Assembly: GCA_964035545.1 (NCBI GenBank)
Contig: OZ037767.1
Coordinates: 30,682,128-30,742,127 of the forward strand
Direction: 5' to 3'
Origin: Bugula neritina
Taxonomy: Eukaryota > Bryozoa > Gymnolaemata > Cheilostomatida > Bugulidae
DNA length: 60,000 nt
Shown here piece after piece: positions 49,541-60,000 of the stretch; positions within the stretch are counted from its first letter, which is position 1; each line of letters begins with the position of its first letter. The translations under genes and the position numbers were made by a program. The notes under the pieces are model-generated. The model saw nothing but the letters and a program-made list of their open reading frames with translations, was not told where the DNA came from and did no database searches.

Positions 49541-52500
49541 AGTTTGATATCTGCTGTAAATTCGCTTAAGGAGCATACACATAACCAAAACTGAGTTACA
49601 CTATAGTATTTGTTCTTGAATATATTTACCAAGATAAGTAGATTTGCTAATTCATTAACAGTAAAATTATAATGATACAACAATTTTTCTTTTAGATGAT
49701 TCAATCAATAACACAAGACACTACAACATGGTTTTGCAGTTATAGAGTATTAATTTTCTGGCTCTTTCCAAATCTTCATAGAAGGCAAAGAAAACCACCG
49801 TCAGCTTGCCTTTATAACTGAGTGCACGCGTCTTCCACCTACAGATGATGGTTAACAATTTGCTGGTGTGGAACTTTCTAATTTTGTTTACAATGAAGAT
49901 AGATTATAGGACATTATTCTTTATGTAAAGATTGTCAAGTTTTGTTATAATTAAGAACAGTTTTAGTTTCAATAAATCAGTTCAACATTATGGACATCAT
50001 TGCACAAACATTTTAATCTTTACTATCTACAAAGGTATCTGATGGACTACTTAAAAATACAAAACTATGCTCCAGATACACAATGCACTGACCAGCAAAG
50101 TTAAAATGAGTTGGAGATGTAAAACATAATATCTTGTTCAAGGCTTTTCCCTGCTGTTGGAACCTTCTACTTCAGAACACTGAATTGAACAAACATATGT
50201 AGATATATGAAACTTTGCAAAAAATAATAATGTGAAATTAGTTGCTAAGTATCACATTGCTAATAAATACAGCATTGTGTAATGTTTTATTTAATTTTTT
50301 TTTGAGCCATTGGATCTATAGGCCCGCATAGTATTTACTATATTATAACTAATAAATTGCAGACACATTATGTCAGACCAGTTTCCATTTAAATAGAATA
50401 GTGTAGGCTATCAAATTTGTAGAAGTAAAAAACCGCATTCATATTTAGTAAAATACTTGCCTTTTTTTTCATGATGCCTCTACTGCTAAAAAGAGAAGTT
50501 TTTATCAATACAGCTCCATCAATCTGTATCCTGATGAAGCTAGTAGTTTAGGAACATTTGTGGGGGGGGGGGAGTGTAGGCTGAGCTGCAGTATAGGAAA
50601 AACCCCAACATATGTAATCTATTCAGCACATTATATGTATATTTATTCAAAAAAGGATTTAGAAAATGCTTTATGAAGAGATGAACAAAGTAAAAATTAA
50701 TGCTGGTGAAAGTAATATTATTACACCCATTAGAATTACTAGCAGCTATAGCATTAACATTATGTATTTTCATAAAAATGTGTCTAATTTATGCTACAAA
50801 GTTATTACTGCCAAAGGTTACAAAATTTACCAGTCACATTCATGCAGCTGGCGGAGAATAACTAACTTTCACTTGCAATAAATATTATATAATATATTGA
50901 TAATTATTGGAATCATAATTATATTTATTGTTATGATCATTATGATTATAATTATTTAATATTATCTTTATGTTTGTATTTAAAGTTGTTCCTTAAATTA
51001 AAAGTTGTTTAAGTTTTATAAATTTATTATAATTATATTTCTGTATAAGTATTAGTATAATTAAATTATTATAATTTATATTTTATTATTTATATTTATT
51101 TCACTTTTTATTTCAAGACCAGCAGTTCAAATTGAAATTAATACTTGTGTCGTTTGCTTTATATTATAACTTACAAGTATAACTATTAACATAATAATAT
51201 TACATTTGCTATTAGTATTACTATGAATATAAATATTTATATTAATATAGCTATCGGTATAACTTATAGTTATAGTTATACTTATAGTTATAACTAATAT
51301 AACTATAAGTATAAGTATTAGTTTCGAAACTGATCCTGCTCCGTAACATTAACATACTGATACTGTCATATGATTATCATTATGACTAATAATAGTATTA
51401 ATAAATATAACCATTGAATATTATTAATAATAGTTCACCAATAGGCGATAGTCATAGACTTAGAGTGAGAGTCAATGTCATAGAAATAGAGTTAGACTAG
51501 TGACACTCATACTGATACTGATACTCATACTGTGATTCACTTTCAGTTACAAATTTCAAAACTTGGTTTTACGTAGACAACTACTAACCTATAATTCATC
51601 ACAAAACGGTTGAAAATCATCATTTACTGCATATTTAAGAGTAATTTTCTGGTAGTGTGGTCGACATGATATTGAAATTAAAATAGGGAAAATAATTATT
51701 TTGTGATTTACAGCAAGTTACAAACTAGCGAAATGAAATAGTCCATTTGAAAACAGTTAAATTAGTTACCTTTCTTGATGTTGCGTAGCTAACGTTAGTT
51801 ATTAGTAGCCGCCCGAAGAGTAACATTCATGTGATTTGAGCTACGAATAACGAGAATCTGCGACAAACCCGCTTCTTAATAACTTTACGCGATATAAACT
51901 CACGCTACAATTGGGCTATTTTGCCATCCCCACGTCACGGAGGGCACGCTCGCGGGCAAGTCTGGGCAAGTCTAAGACACCTAATATGACCACTTTTACT
52001 TACATTTTTGTAGTGTTTTCGTATAAGAAATTGGGTAAAATGCTGATAAAACAGTTGAAAAGCATGCAAACTTTTGCTCAAATGTAATAAATAACCTGGA
52101 AGCTTACCGCCTTTAACTGCAGCATTTAATTATTATTTTTAATAAATTTGATGGACTCTGTTTTTTCAAGGCTGTTTGTTCTATAAATAAAATGTAAATA
52201 CTCATACAGTAGAAAGTCTTACTTTTATTCTCACGGAAGCAAATGTGTCACGTGTCTTTTCAATAAATTTAGATAAATCAACTGCAATTAATTTCTTTTT
52301 CAGTTCTTGACTTCTATAAATTTTTTGAAAAATTCTGAAAATATTTCATTCATTTTTTTAAACGATTGGACATATTGATCACCTCTCGTAACCATGAATA
52401 AGATAGATAGTATTGGGACATTTATCAGCCATACTGTTGCAACACAAGTGTTGGTTGCTTATTTAGAACCTATTAACATCATTCTGATACCCTCCAAGTT

Positions 52501-53933
52501 GCAACTTGCATGTGGTTTAGGGAGGACGGCTTTATAAAACGCTTCTGTTAGCCTTTGGAGTTATCTTCTCTCAAATGTTTTGTCTAAAAATGTCGCGAAC
52601 ACTTTGGGTGGGTCTATAAACGGTCACATGTCATCGACTATAGTATTCTTTTAGATTTTTGGCTAAGGCGCCAGTGTCACACTTTTATCCATTTTCATTC
52701 ATTTCTGGTACATGCATCAAGATAAAAATAAATCTGAATCTTATAGTTTTTAGAATTGAATTGGCTATAGATAATCGTAATGATTACAGATATATGCCTT
52801 AGTTTTTTTAACAAATTTAAAAAAGTACTAGAGTTTCTCTTGGGGTGAAACCTTGACTTAGACTAAACGTTGAACTAAAATTTTAATTTTACTGTGAGCA
52901 CTTATTCTTAATTAAAATAGTAATAGCCTAGTAATAGTAATACCAATAAGGCGGGCAATACTAATACTAATAGTATTAGTAATACTCATAGTCAGACTGA
53001 TATTGATAGTAATATCGTGATATAGTGACTGTGATAGTGATGCTGATAGTGATACTCATACTGATAGTGATAGACCATAGTCACTATAGTGATACTGATG
53101 TTAATGTGATTAATATTGTAATTGTGATTATTATTATAAGATAAAGATTAACTTCAAGTGTATTTTTATTTTAATTTATTGTAGTCATGGTGAAACGTCG
53201 TATTTAATAATTTATAATCATTAGTATTGTGATTATAACTATGCTTATAGTTATACTTATAGTAATTTGCTAATTATTGTTAGTGCTATTGTTATTTTAA
53301 AATTAAGAAAAACAAACTGAAATCAAAAATATATAATTAATCAATTTAAATTATATTATAATATAAAATAATAGTTATACTCATAGCTAAGCTTAATGAG
53401 TAATGACAATGTTAAGAAAACTTAACTAAAATGTACCTGAGGTCAGTTTCAATTTAAAATGGTTTTTCAGGTTAATTGCCATTGGCATATTTTATCTATG
53501 ACTAACAAATATTAGTATTACAATTTAATGAATGGAAAATTACATCTTAATAATTGCAATAGTCATCAAATTTCTTTTATTGTAAATAAGCAATAATATA
53601 AGCACTACTATTACATTATTAGTTAATTATTAAATTTCACTCACATGAATATTTAGATTTCTTAGCTTTGAAGCAGCTGCTTGAGTTCTTGCTAGAAATT
53701 CAAATTATATAAATGGGGTGGTGATTAGTTGCTAGAAAACTAATATTTTTAATACTGAGTTGGAATTTAATTTGCTTCTCATACCATCAATGTGCTAAAA
53801 TCGCTAAAATAAATCATTTTATAATCAAAGCAAAAGCTTTACAATAAGTGCTTTAAATATTGCAAATAATAGAAAATGTTTTGAAAAGTATTTAAAACTT
53901 TTATTTTAGTTTTGCCAATCGCACAAATAAAGG
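49541..53933. other. AT-rich intergenic DNA upstream of UTP11
   Basis: No gene recognised. Hexamer blocks at 51180-51320, 51420-51545 and 52918-53110. A CpG-bearing patch (about 51775-51975) with ACGTCACGG and GAGGGCACGCTCGCGGGC looks like promoter DNA without an assigned gene. Confidence 0.4.
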
Positions 53934-56900
53934 ATGTCTTCTTTCAAAAATGCCATGAAGTCTGTTCAGAAATCTCATAAAGAAAGAAGTCAGGTGAGAA
54001 ATGTTTATTGCAATATTTTTTGCTCCTAGCTGTTGTTGAATATTGAGTTGTGTTCTCCTGTCATGACCTTGAGTGACTCAGTGATCCAACTATGGAATAT
54101 CTATTTTTAGATTTTAAATTTAAAATGCTTTAACTCAAGAGTAGCTTTTGCATTTTAGTAATGTAGTGACTTGCCATGGCTTTTCTATCTTTGTAGCCTT
54201 CTTTCAGAAGTGATTTAGGGCATTTGGAGAAAAAGCGAGATTACAAAGTGCGAGCTAAGTGAGTTTTATTATTCCTTTGTTTTTGAATAAAAACTTGGTT
54301 GATGAAGCATTTATATTATATATATCTACTTGTTTTGAGTATTAACTTTTAAGTAAGTTATCAGTAAGTACATTTTTTGTTGAGCTTCTTGTTAACAAGA
54401 GGTAAGTTTCAGATGTTGAACATATCGGACTGTATATTTTTTCAGTGATCGTGCTAAAAAAGAGAAAGCTTTGAAAAAGTTGAGACTGAAAGCTGCAGAA
54501 AGAAACCCGAATGAATTTACCAGAAAGATGATCGTCACAAAGTTGAAGGTAAGTTTAGATCCGTATTTAAGATTCCACTTGCTGTTGATTCTTGAAAACT
54601 TGCATTCTAGACTCTAGTCTAGATTCTAGAATATAATTTGTAAAGAGTTAAAGTAGTTATCTGTCTAGGCTCAAGACCTTGCTGTTGGTTTTGCACAGTA
54701 ATGTTGGACTTGTGATGTGATATATTCAGATAACAAATTACATTTTGGAGTTGTAATCTCTTCAATTAAACAGCTGCTCAATTTTTGTTCCCTAAAAGTT
54801 CAATGAAACACAACACGGCCTGAATTTTTAGTAATTTATCTTTTTAAACTTTCAAGGTTAATAATATGTTAGCAATCTCCATTCTTATTTGCAAAATACT
54901 TCTGTTTAAAAAGAAGCAATATTTCCGTATTAATAGATAAAAGTCCTTTCTATTGCCAAATGCTCTTTTTTTGCTGCCTTTTGTTTATTTTTTCCTAAAC
55001 TGTTCTGTAGTGATATTAACTTGCTATTTTATACCTGGTAGTTCAATAGTATCTAATAGTTTAGTATAAATAGTATCTAATAGTTTAGTATAAATAGTAT
55101 CTAATAGTTTAGTATAACTGTTTACAACTACTATACTGTATGGTAGCACCTGCTAGCAACCTGCCCTGTCATGTCACTGTAGGATGGGGTCCACCAGTGC
55201 AGGGAGTTGAAGGGTGTCACTGACCCGGACCAGATCAAGCTGATACAGTCCCAGGATAAGCGCTATGTTGAGTACCGGCGGGTGCTGGAGGCAAAGAAAG
55301 CTCAGAGACTTAAGGACAACCTCCATCTTATACAAGACGGGCAAAGGGCCACCCACACATTCTTTGTTGATTCTAAGAAAGAGGGTTAGTTGGCTGTTGA
55401 TCATATTAGCTGTTGGCACAGGATAGTATATGCTAATGTATAGTCTGTACTTATAGGGACTTGTTGTGGTGATGGTGCAGTTGGTAGAAGACTGCTTCAC
55501 AGGTTATGGGTTCAATCCTTATAACTTTCTCACTAATTTTCTCTCATTTGTGTAGTTAAGGTTTTAAGCGTACAGAATGTTATCTTTTCACAGCGTGTTG
55601 GTGACACAACTCCCTGTGTTCAGCCTCTGATGTAAGCTCTTAAACTGAGAGTTCAATAATCAGTTGCGGCTGCATGCTACTGCCCTCACCGGAGTTTGAA
55701 ACACATGTTTGGTTTTTGTAGCCCGTGAGTTTAATTTGGCAGAAAGGCTGAATACGCACCCGGCCCTACTCGATAGAGCTTACAATAGACTTACAAATGA
55801 GCAGCTCAGCGAAATGGACTTGGCTTCTACGATGCCTGACCCAAGGCTGTTGGCGGTACGCTGTAACTTTTACCTGCTAGCATATAGTATGCTGTAACTT
55901 TTACCTGCTAGCATATAGTATGCTGTAACTTTTACCTGCTAGCATATAGTATGCTGTAACTTTTACCTGCTAGCATATAGTATGCTGTTACTTTTACCTG
56001 CTAGCATATAGTATGCTGTAACTTTTACCTGCTAGCATATAGTATGCTGTAACTTTTACCTGCTAGCATATCGTATGTTGTTACTTTTACCTGCTAGCAT
56101 GTAGTTTGTATTAGTATATACTATATAGTATGTGTTAGAATACAGTATGTATAGTACATACTATATACTCTATAGTATGTAAAGTAGCAGTAGTACTAAT
56201 AGTGGTATTGAATTGTAACAGTATTTATACTTCATCAACAATAATATTAATTATAATATATAGTGAAATTTAGTTGATAGCAACACTAGTATTATTTATA
56301 TGCAAGAATAGCATTGGTTTTGTAATAGTAGCAACAATAATTATGATATTTATGGGGGGGGGGTTCAATACAGTAGACAGAAATGAAAAGTCAGAAGCTA
56401 TAAATAGCAACAATCATTGTAGGACACAAAAGCTGGGGTATTGCTTTTAGCCTCAGTTTCTCCATGTTACCAGAGGTTAGACAATTCTGCAATTGATACT
56501 TGATCTTTTAACCTGACTCTTAGCTCCACGGTCTAGAGGTCCAGGTCAACAGAGTTTTGTTGAGTTCACCATTTTCTGATGTTTGTTTTACTATGCATAC
56601 CATTGTGTATAGTGAGTCCAGTTTTACTATGCATACCATTGTGTATAGTGAGTCCAGTTTTACTATGCATACCATTGTGTATAGTGAGTCCAGTTTTACT
56701 ATCCATACCATTGTGTATAGTGAGTCCAGTTTTACTATGCATACCATTGTGTATAGTGAGTCCAGTTTTACTATCCATACCATTGTGTATAGTGAGTGAG
56801 TTTTGTGGTTGGGAAACCTTCAAACATGTCTTTGATTGCTCCTTCACAGTCAGCTGTACTGACTTTAGAAGCTGACTTTAGACCTTTAGTTCCTTCTGGT

Positions 56901-59253
56901 TTGAGTACGTCATCTGGAGCTATAAAAAGCTCAATGCTCTATATATTAACCATGTATTCCATTTAATAAAACAAGACAGTTCATTGTTTCTACTGAATTG
57001 CTGTTCATTTTTCAATAAAAATAAGGCTGGTATAATTGTCACCTAATCGGATTTCGTTGATGAGCTGTTAATCACGGCTGCCTTTGTATTTAACTAGGAC
57101 TTCATGTGTAGTTTACAGGTACCTGACGACAATGCTCTGTAAAAACAACCCTCTGCATTCCATATTAATTCTGGCTTCCAAGATTAAATAATGATGACTT
57201 TCCAATGTAATGTAATGATCATCAAGTGATATTGTTTCCTACTTCTTCACTATATCGTCACATTGTCTCATCAACTTCAAACATTAGCTTTTACTATCAT
57301 TTGAAATCAGTTGAATCTTGGCTCTGCAGGAATCTATATTCTAGTTTAGGGTTTCAATAAGTTGCTCATATACAGAGCCTCTTGTATATCTGATGATGTT
57401 GAATTTAGTCCTCTCACAATTGCTCTCTGCTCATCCCTGGCCTGCTAGAAACTGCAGCAAATATTTGATACATAATTCCTCTCCCCCCCCCCATCCACTC
57501 CCACTATTTTAATATTAGACAATTTCACCATTCCCCTGGAGCACATATTTTTTGTGATACTAGTTTTGAAAGGGTTTTAACAATAGTTGATCTCATTTCA
57601 ACTTGTTAACTGCTTTACCTTCACCAGGCTCCACACCAAACATTTTTTGTCTGGAGATTTTGTTTTCTCTGTCAGCCATTTTGTTCTCAACCAACAAATA
57701 CCAAGTCCAAGTCAGTATATGCTGACTTGGACCTATTTTGAGATTTCTGATAATTGCTAATGGTTCCGGAAGCAGTGTAGCTCAGCAACTTATCGTGTCA
57801 CTCAGGTTAAACGAGTATTACGCACCAGTATTAGAACTGTCTGCTAGGCTAAAACTCATGAGATCCAATGGATTGCGCTGTAGGCCAATAGTTTGCTGGG
57901 AATATTTGGTATGCTATTAATTGCCTGGAATTCCTTTTACCAGACTCTTTGCAATTGTCATTTGTGTTGTTGTCAAACTGTATTAGGATGATTACGTGCT
58001 AATGTCTAACCAGTATTAGGTCTAACCAGTATTATTTCACTATGTTTGATATTTGTATTTCTAAATAAGCATAACAAAGCTAATCAGTACAATTCTACTT
58101 GTCATATTTTATATGTCAACTTTGTGAGTGCAGTTATGCAGTTTTGTGAAAAAAGCCCAATTTCTCTAAAAGGAAACTTGGCTAACAAGTGATGAATTCT
58201 ACTAAGAGAACCCGTAGGGACCTCTAGAACTGAGGCCGAGAGAGTTGACAGCATTACATCTACCAGCACAAAATTTCCAACAGCCAATGAAACATCTCTA
58301 AAGTTTACGTCATTCTAGTCTGCCAGATGTAGATGTGTTTTGTTCTGCTGGGTTTTACAGAGTTCTGTTAGGATATTCCATTAGGTTATATGGTGTTATG
58401 TTAAGTTATGCTGGTAGGGATGGAGGTTACAGAATTAATACTGTAATGCATCCTGTCTTATATCTGGTCAAAAGAGACAAGTGGAGTTGAGTATTTGGTA
58501 CAGAAGTGGTAAATGACCTTCCACTTTGCATTATACTTGTAACCATCATATCTTTATTGTTATAAATATATTTTATATTTATGTTGTGAGTACATTTTAT
58601 TATATGCTGTATCTATATTATGAGTATGTTATAAACTGTGAGAAACCCCTGATAGAAAGGGTTATTTTTGTTAAATCAGGCTAAGGATTTATTCACATGG
58701 GGCACAGGAGCGATTGTGACTGGATGCTCTTCCTAATATCACCAATGGCCTTTGTTGGGCACGAGCCCATGACTTTGTGCTTACGAAGCAAACGCTCTAA
58801 CCCCTAGACCATGGCTGCTCCCTGTTATGAGTATGTTATATTATATCTATATTATGATTACATTATATCATATTGAATATATGGTGTGCTGCAGGAGGCG
58901 ATGGTAGCTAAGGAAGAGGCTTATAAAGAGCTGGGAAGGCGGGAGAGACGGGAGAAACAACTTCAAGTTGCCCGGGAAAAGTTAGAAGTTAAAAACCACC
59001 TCATGGTAAGATATGATGTGATGTAGGACTGTCCACTTCTATATAGCTATATTATATTTAGTAACGCTGAAAGAGGCATTATGCTTCTCTGTACAACTTC
59101 TTTACCTTCTGTTCTGTCAGCCATTTGTCCACCTGCCGTGTCCTTCATGTTGATTTATTTTTTTAGGAGAAAAATGCGAAGAAAGTTTTAGTGAAAAAGG
59201 AAACCAAGAATCGTGCGGCCGTGTACAAATGGGAGTCGAGAAGGAAGAGATGA
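53934..59253 (+). CDS. UTP11: UTP11, U3 snoRNA-associated SSU-processome protein, 7 exons, 252 aa
   Basis: Exons: 53934-53993, 54197-54258, 54446-54548, 55183-55384, 55722-55855, 58895-59005, 59167-59253. Total 759 nt, all phases match. MSSFKNAMKSVQKSHKERSQ PSFRSDLGHLEKKRDYKVRA, the DGVHQ segment, THTFFVDSKKE, and the C-terminal VYKWESRRKR follow UTP11 closely. The family length (about 253 aa) fits. The protein is basic, nucleolar, and needed for 18S rRNA processing as part of the small-subunit processome. AATAAA at 59477-59482 is a good poly(A) signal 224 bp after the stop. Confidence 0.95.
54549..55182 (+). other. UTP11 intron 3
   Basis: AT-rich. A short unit GTATCTAATAGTTTAGTATA is repeated three times at 55039-55115. 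No exon seen. Confidence 0.55.
55467..55520 (+). mobile_element. tRNA-like SINE head in UTP11 intron 4
   Basis: TGGTGCAGTTGGTAGAAGAC followed by GGTTATGGGTTCAATCC matches A- and B-box spacing of a tRNA-derived promoter. The cloverleaf is not good enough for a functional tRNA. Confidence 0.5.
55858..56100. repeat. 31-bp minisatellite just after the UTP11 exon 5 donor
   Basis: About eight copies of GCTGTAACTTTTACCTGCTA plus GCATATAGTAT, starting 3-4 bp into intron 5. The donor itself is not repeated. Confidence 0.92.
56580..56800. repeat. 36-bp minisatellite in UTP11 intron 5
   Basis: Six copies of TTTTACTATGCATACCATTG plus TGTATAGTGAGTCCAG. Open frames here on both strands are repeat artefacts. 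Confidence 0.93.
56801..58680 (+). other. Remainder of UTP11 intron 5
   Basis: No exon, RNA gene or array recognised apart from short C and G runs (57481, 56353). Confidence 0.5.
58681..58823 (-). mobile_element. tRNA-derived SINE copy in UTP11 intron 5
   Basis: On the minus strand GCAGCCATGGTCTAGGGGTT AGAGCG is a tRNA-like head with an A box, GGGCTCGTGCCC a B-box-like site, then GGCCATTGGTGATATTAGGA AGAGCATCC as the body shared with 33175-33375. It lies just upstream of exon 6, in antisense. Confidence 0.65.
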
Positions 59254-60000
59254 TATTGTTACTGGATGTCTACGGCTTCTCCAATAAGTACGTTACTGAG
59301 TCTGACATTGGACTGTGAATCTACTAAGGCTGGATTAGGGAGCTAGAACTTGTTTTGGTCAACTCTGTCTGTCTGTCTGTCTGTTTATAGACCTTTTTAT
59401 ATTATTGTCTGGACAATATTTACTTTCAGTTCTTGTCTATAGAGAATCATAACAACTTTTTGCTCGTTTCTTTCTTAATAAAGTGACTGTGCATATTCAC
59501 TTATACAGCATGACTAACTAGTTGTATGTCTAACATCTCAGTACACTCAATAATAACTTCTGTGTTACTAGTCTGTTTCTTAGCAATTATCTCCCCTTTT
59601 GTTTTCCAGCATTCCTTTATCCATCTTCATGGAGAAATGGAATTGAAAATTCCTTTTTTCTGTATTATGGAAAGTGCATAGCTTTCCATGCAACAATCGT
59701 GTGTTTATGAAAATAGAGTAGCATCAGGAGTGCTAGTAGGCAGCACGTCCTCTAGAATTTAGTCAGCATTGCCAAGTTACCAGAACAACTGCTGCTACTT
59801 GTCAAAGCTGTTCTGTCTCGAAATGCCTTTAAAAGCAATTCGTATCACATTAATGAGTTATAGATTTTTTTAATTGAAATATGAATTTTTTTTCATATTT
59901 GTGATAAAATCACATTTGAAGTTAGAATTACCAAGGGAATAGCTATAATACTACGTCTGTCATCTACAATGTAGAGTTGATTAGGTTAACACAAACATGA
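59254..60000 (+). other. UTP11 3' UTR and downstream flank
   Basis: Poly(A) signal AATAAA at 59477-59482. A (CTGT)n run of four units is at about 59365-59382. Nothing else recognised to the window end. Confidence 0.6.

Noticed and set aside
55467-55520. Functional tRNA gene
   Set aside because: Only promoter-box similarity is visible; the acceptor stem does not pair.
56520-56875. Repeated peptides on both strands
   Set aside because: They are products of the 36-bp minisatellite in a UTP11 intron.

Overview
The window is nuclear DNA of an animal. It holds five intron-rich protein genes of metazoan type: a RING/B-box/Tudor protein (RNF17-like), a WAVE/SCAR protein, a phytanoyl-CoA dioxygenase family protein, an RXR nuclear receptor and the SSU-processome factor UTP11. 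All have GT-AG introns, one GC-AG intron excepted. The host DNA is AT-rich, introns are mostly 100-1000 bp, and many introns are packed with minisatellites. This suggests an invertebrate. From memory, the RXR ligand-binding domain looks most like lophotrochozoan or cnidarian RXR, but the phylum cannot be settled from the sequence alone. Exon models were built by hand from frame, phase and splice sites. Four of the five close cleanly from ATG to stop with the total coding length divisible by three; the last exon of the dioxygenase is less certain.

Layout: 322-14250 (minus) is the 28-exon RNF17-like gene. 15190-22347 is a complete, very young Ty3/gypsy LTR retrotransposon (558-bp LTRs differing at 2 positions, intact gag and pol, a predicted -1 frameshift site). 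It lies in the short divergent intergenic space between RNF17-like and the next gene. 22832-30777 (plus) is the 12-exon WASF/WAVE gene. 32150-35014 (minus) is the 6-exon PhyH dioxygenase. 35015-37704 is a second divergent promoter region. 37735-46584 (plus) is the 9-exon RXR gene. 46585-53933 is AT-rich intergenic DNA with unusual hexamer blocks. 53934-59253 (plus) is the 7-exon UTP11 gene. Three tRNA-derived SINE-like fragments are scattered in the right half.

The genes do not form a pathway. Two are functionally linked to their surroundings: RNF17-type Tudor proteins act in germline small-RNA control of transposons, and the young retrotransposon sits just upstream of this one.

The most unusual signal is that several minisatellites are built from exon-intron junctions, so that real splice sites are multiplied in tandem. 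The RXR ligand-binding exon end plus its donor is repeated five times with an in-frame 51-bp unit. The WASF exon-7 end plus donor is repeated about eleven times with a 58-bp unit, each unit carrying a potential 13-nt microexon. Two RNF17-like acceptors and one further RXR donor are multiplied in the same way. A second recurring oddity is a degenerate 6-bp-periodic sequence (AGT/ACT alternating with AAT/ATT/GAT/CAT) that fills intergenic but hardly any intronic DNA.
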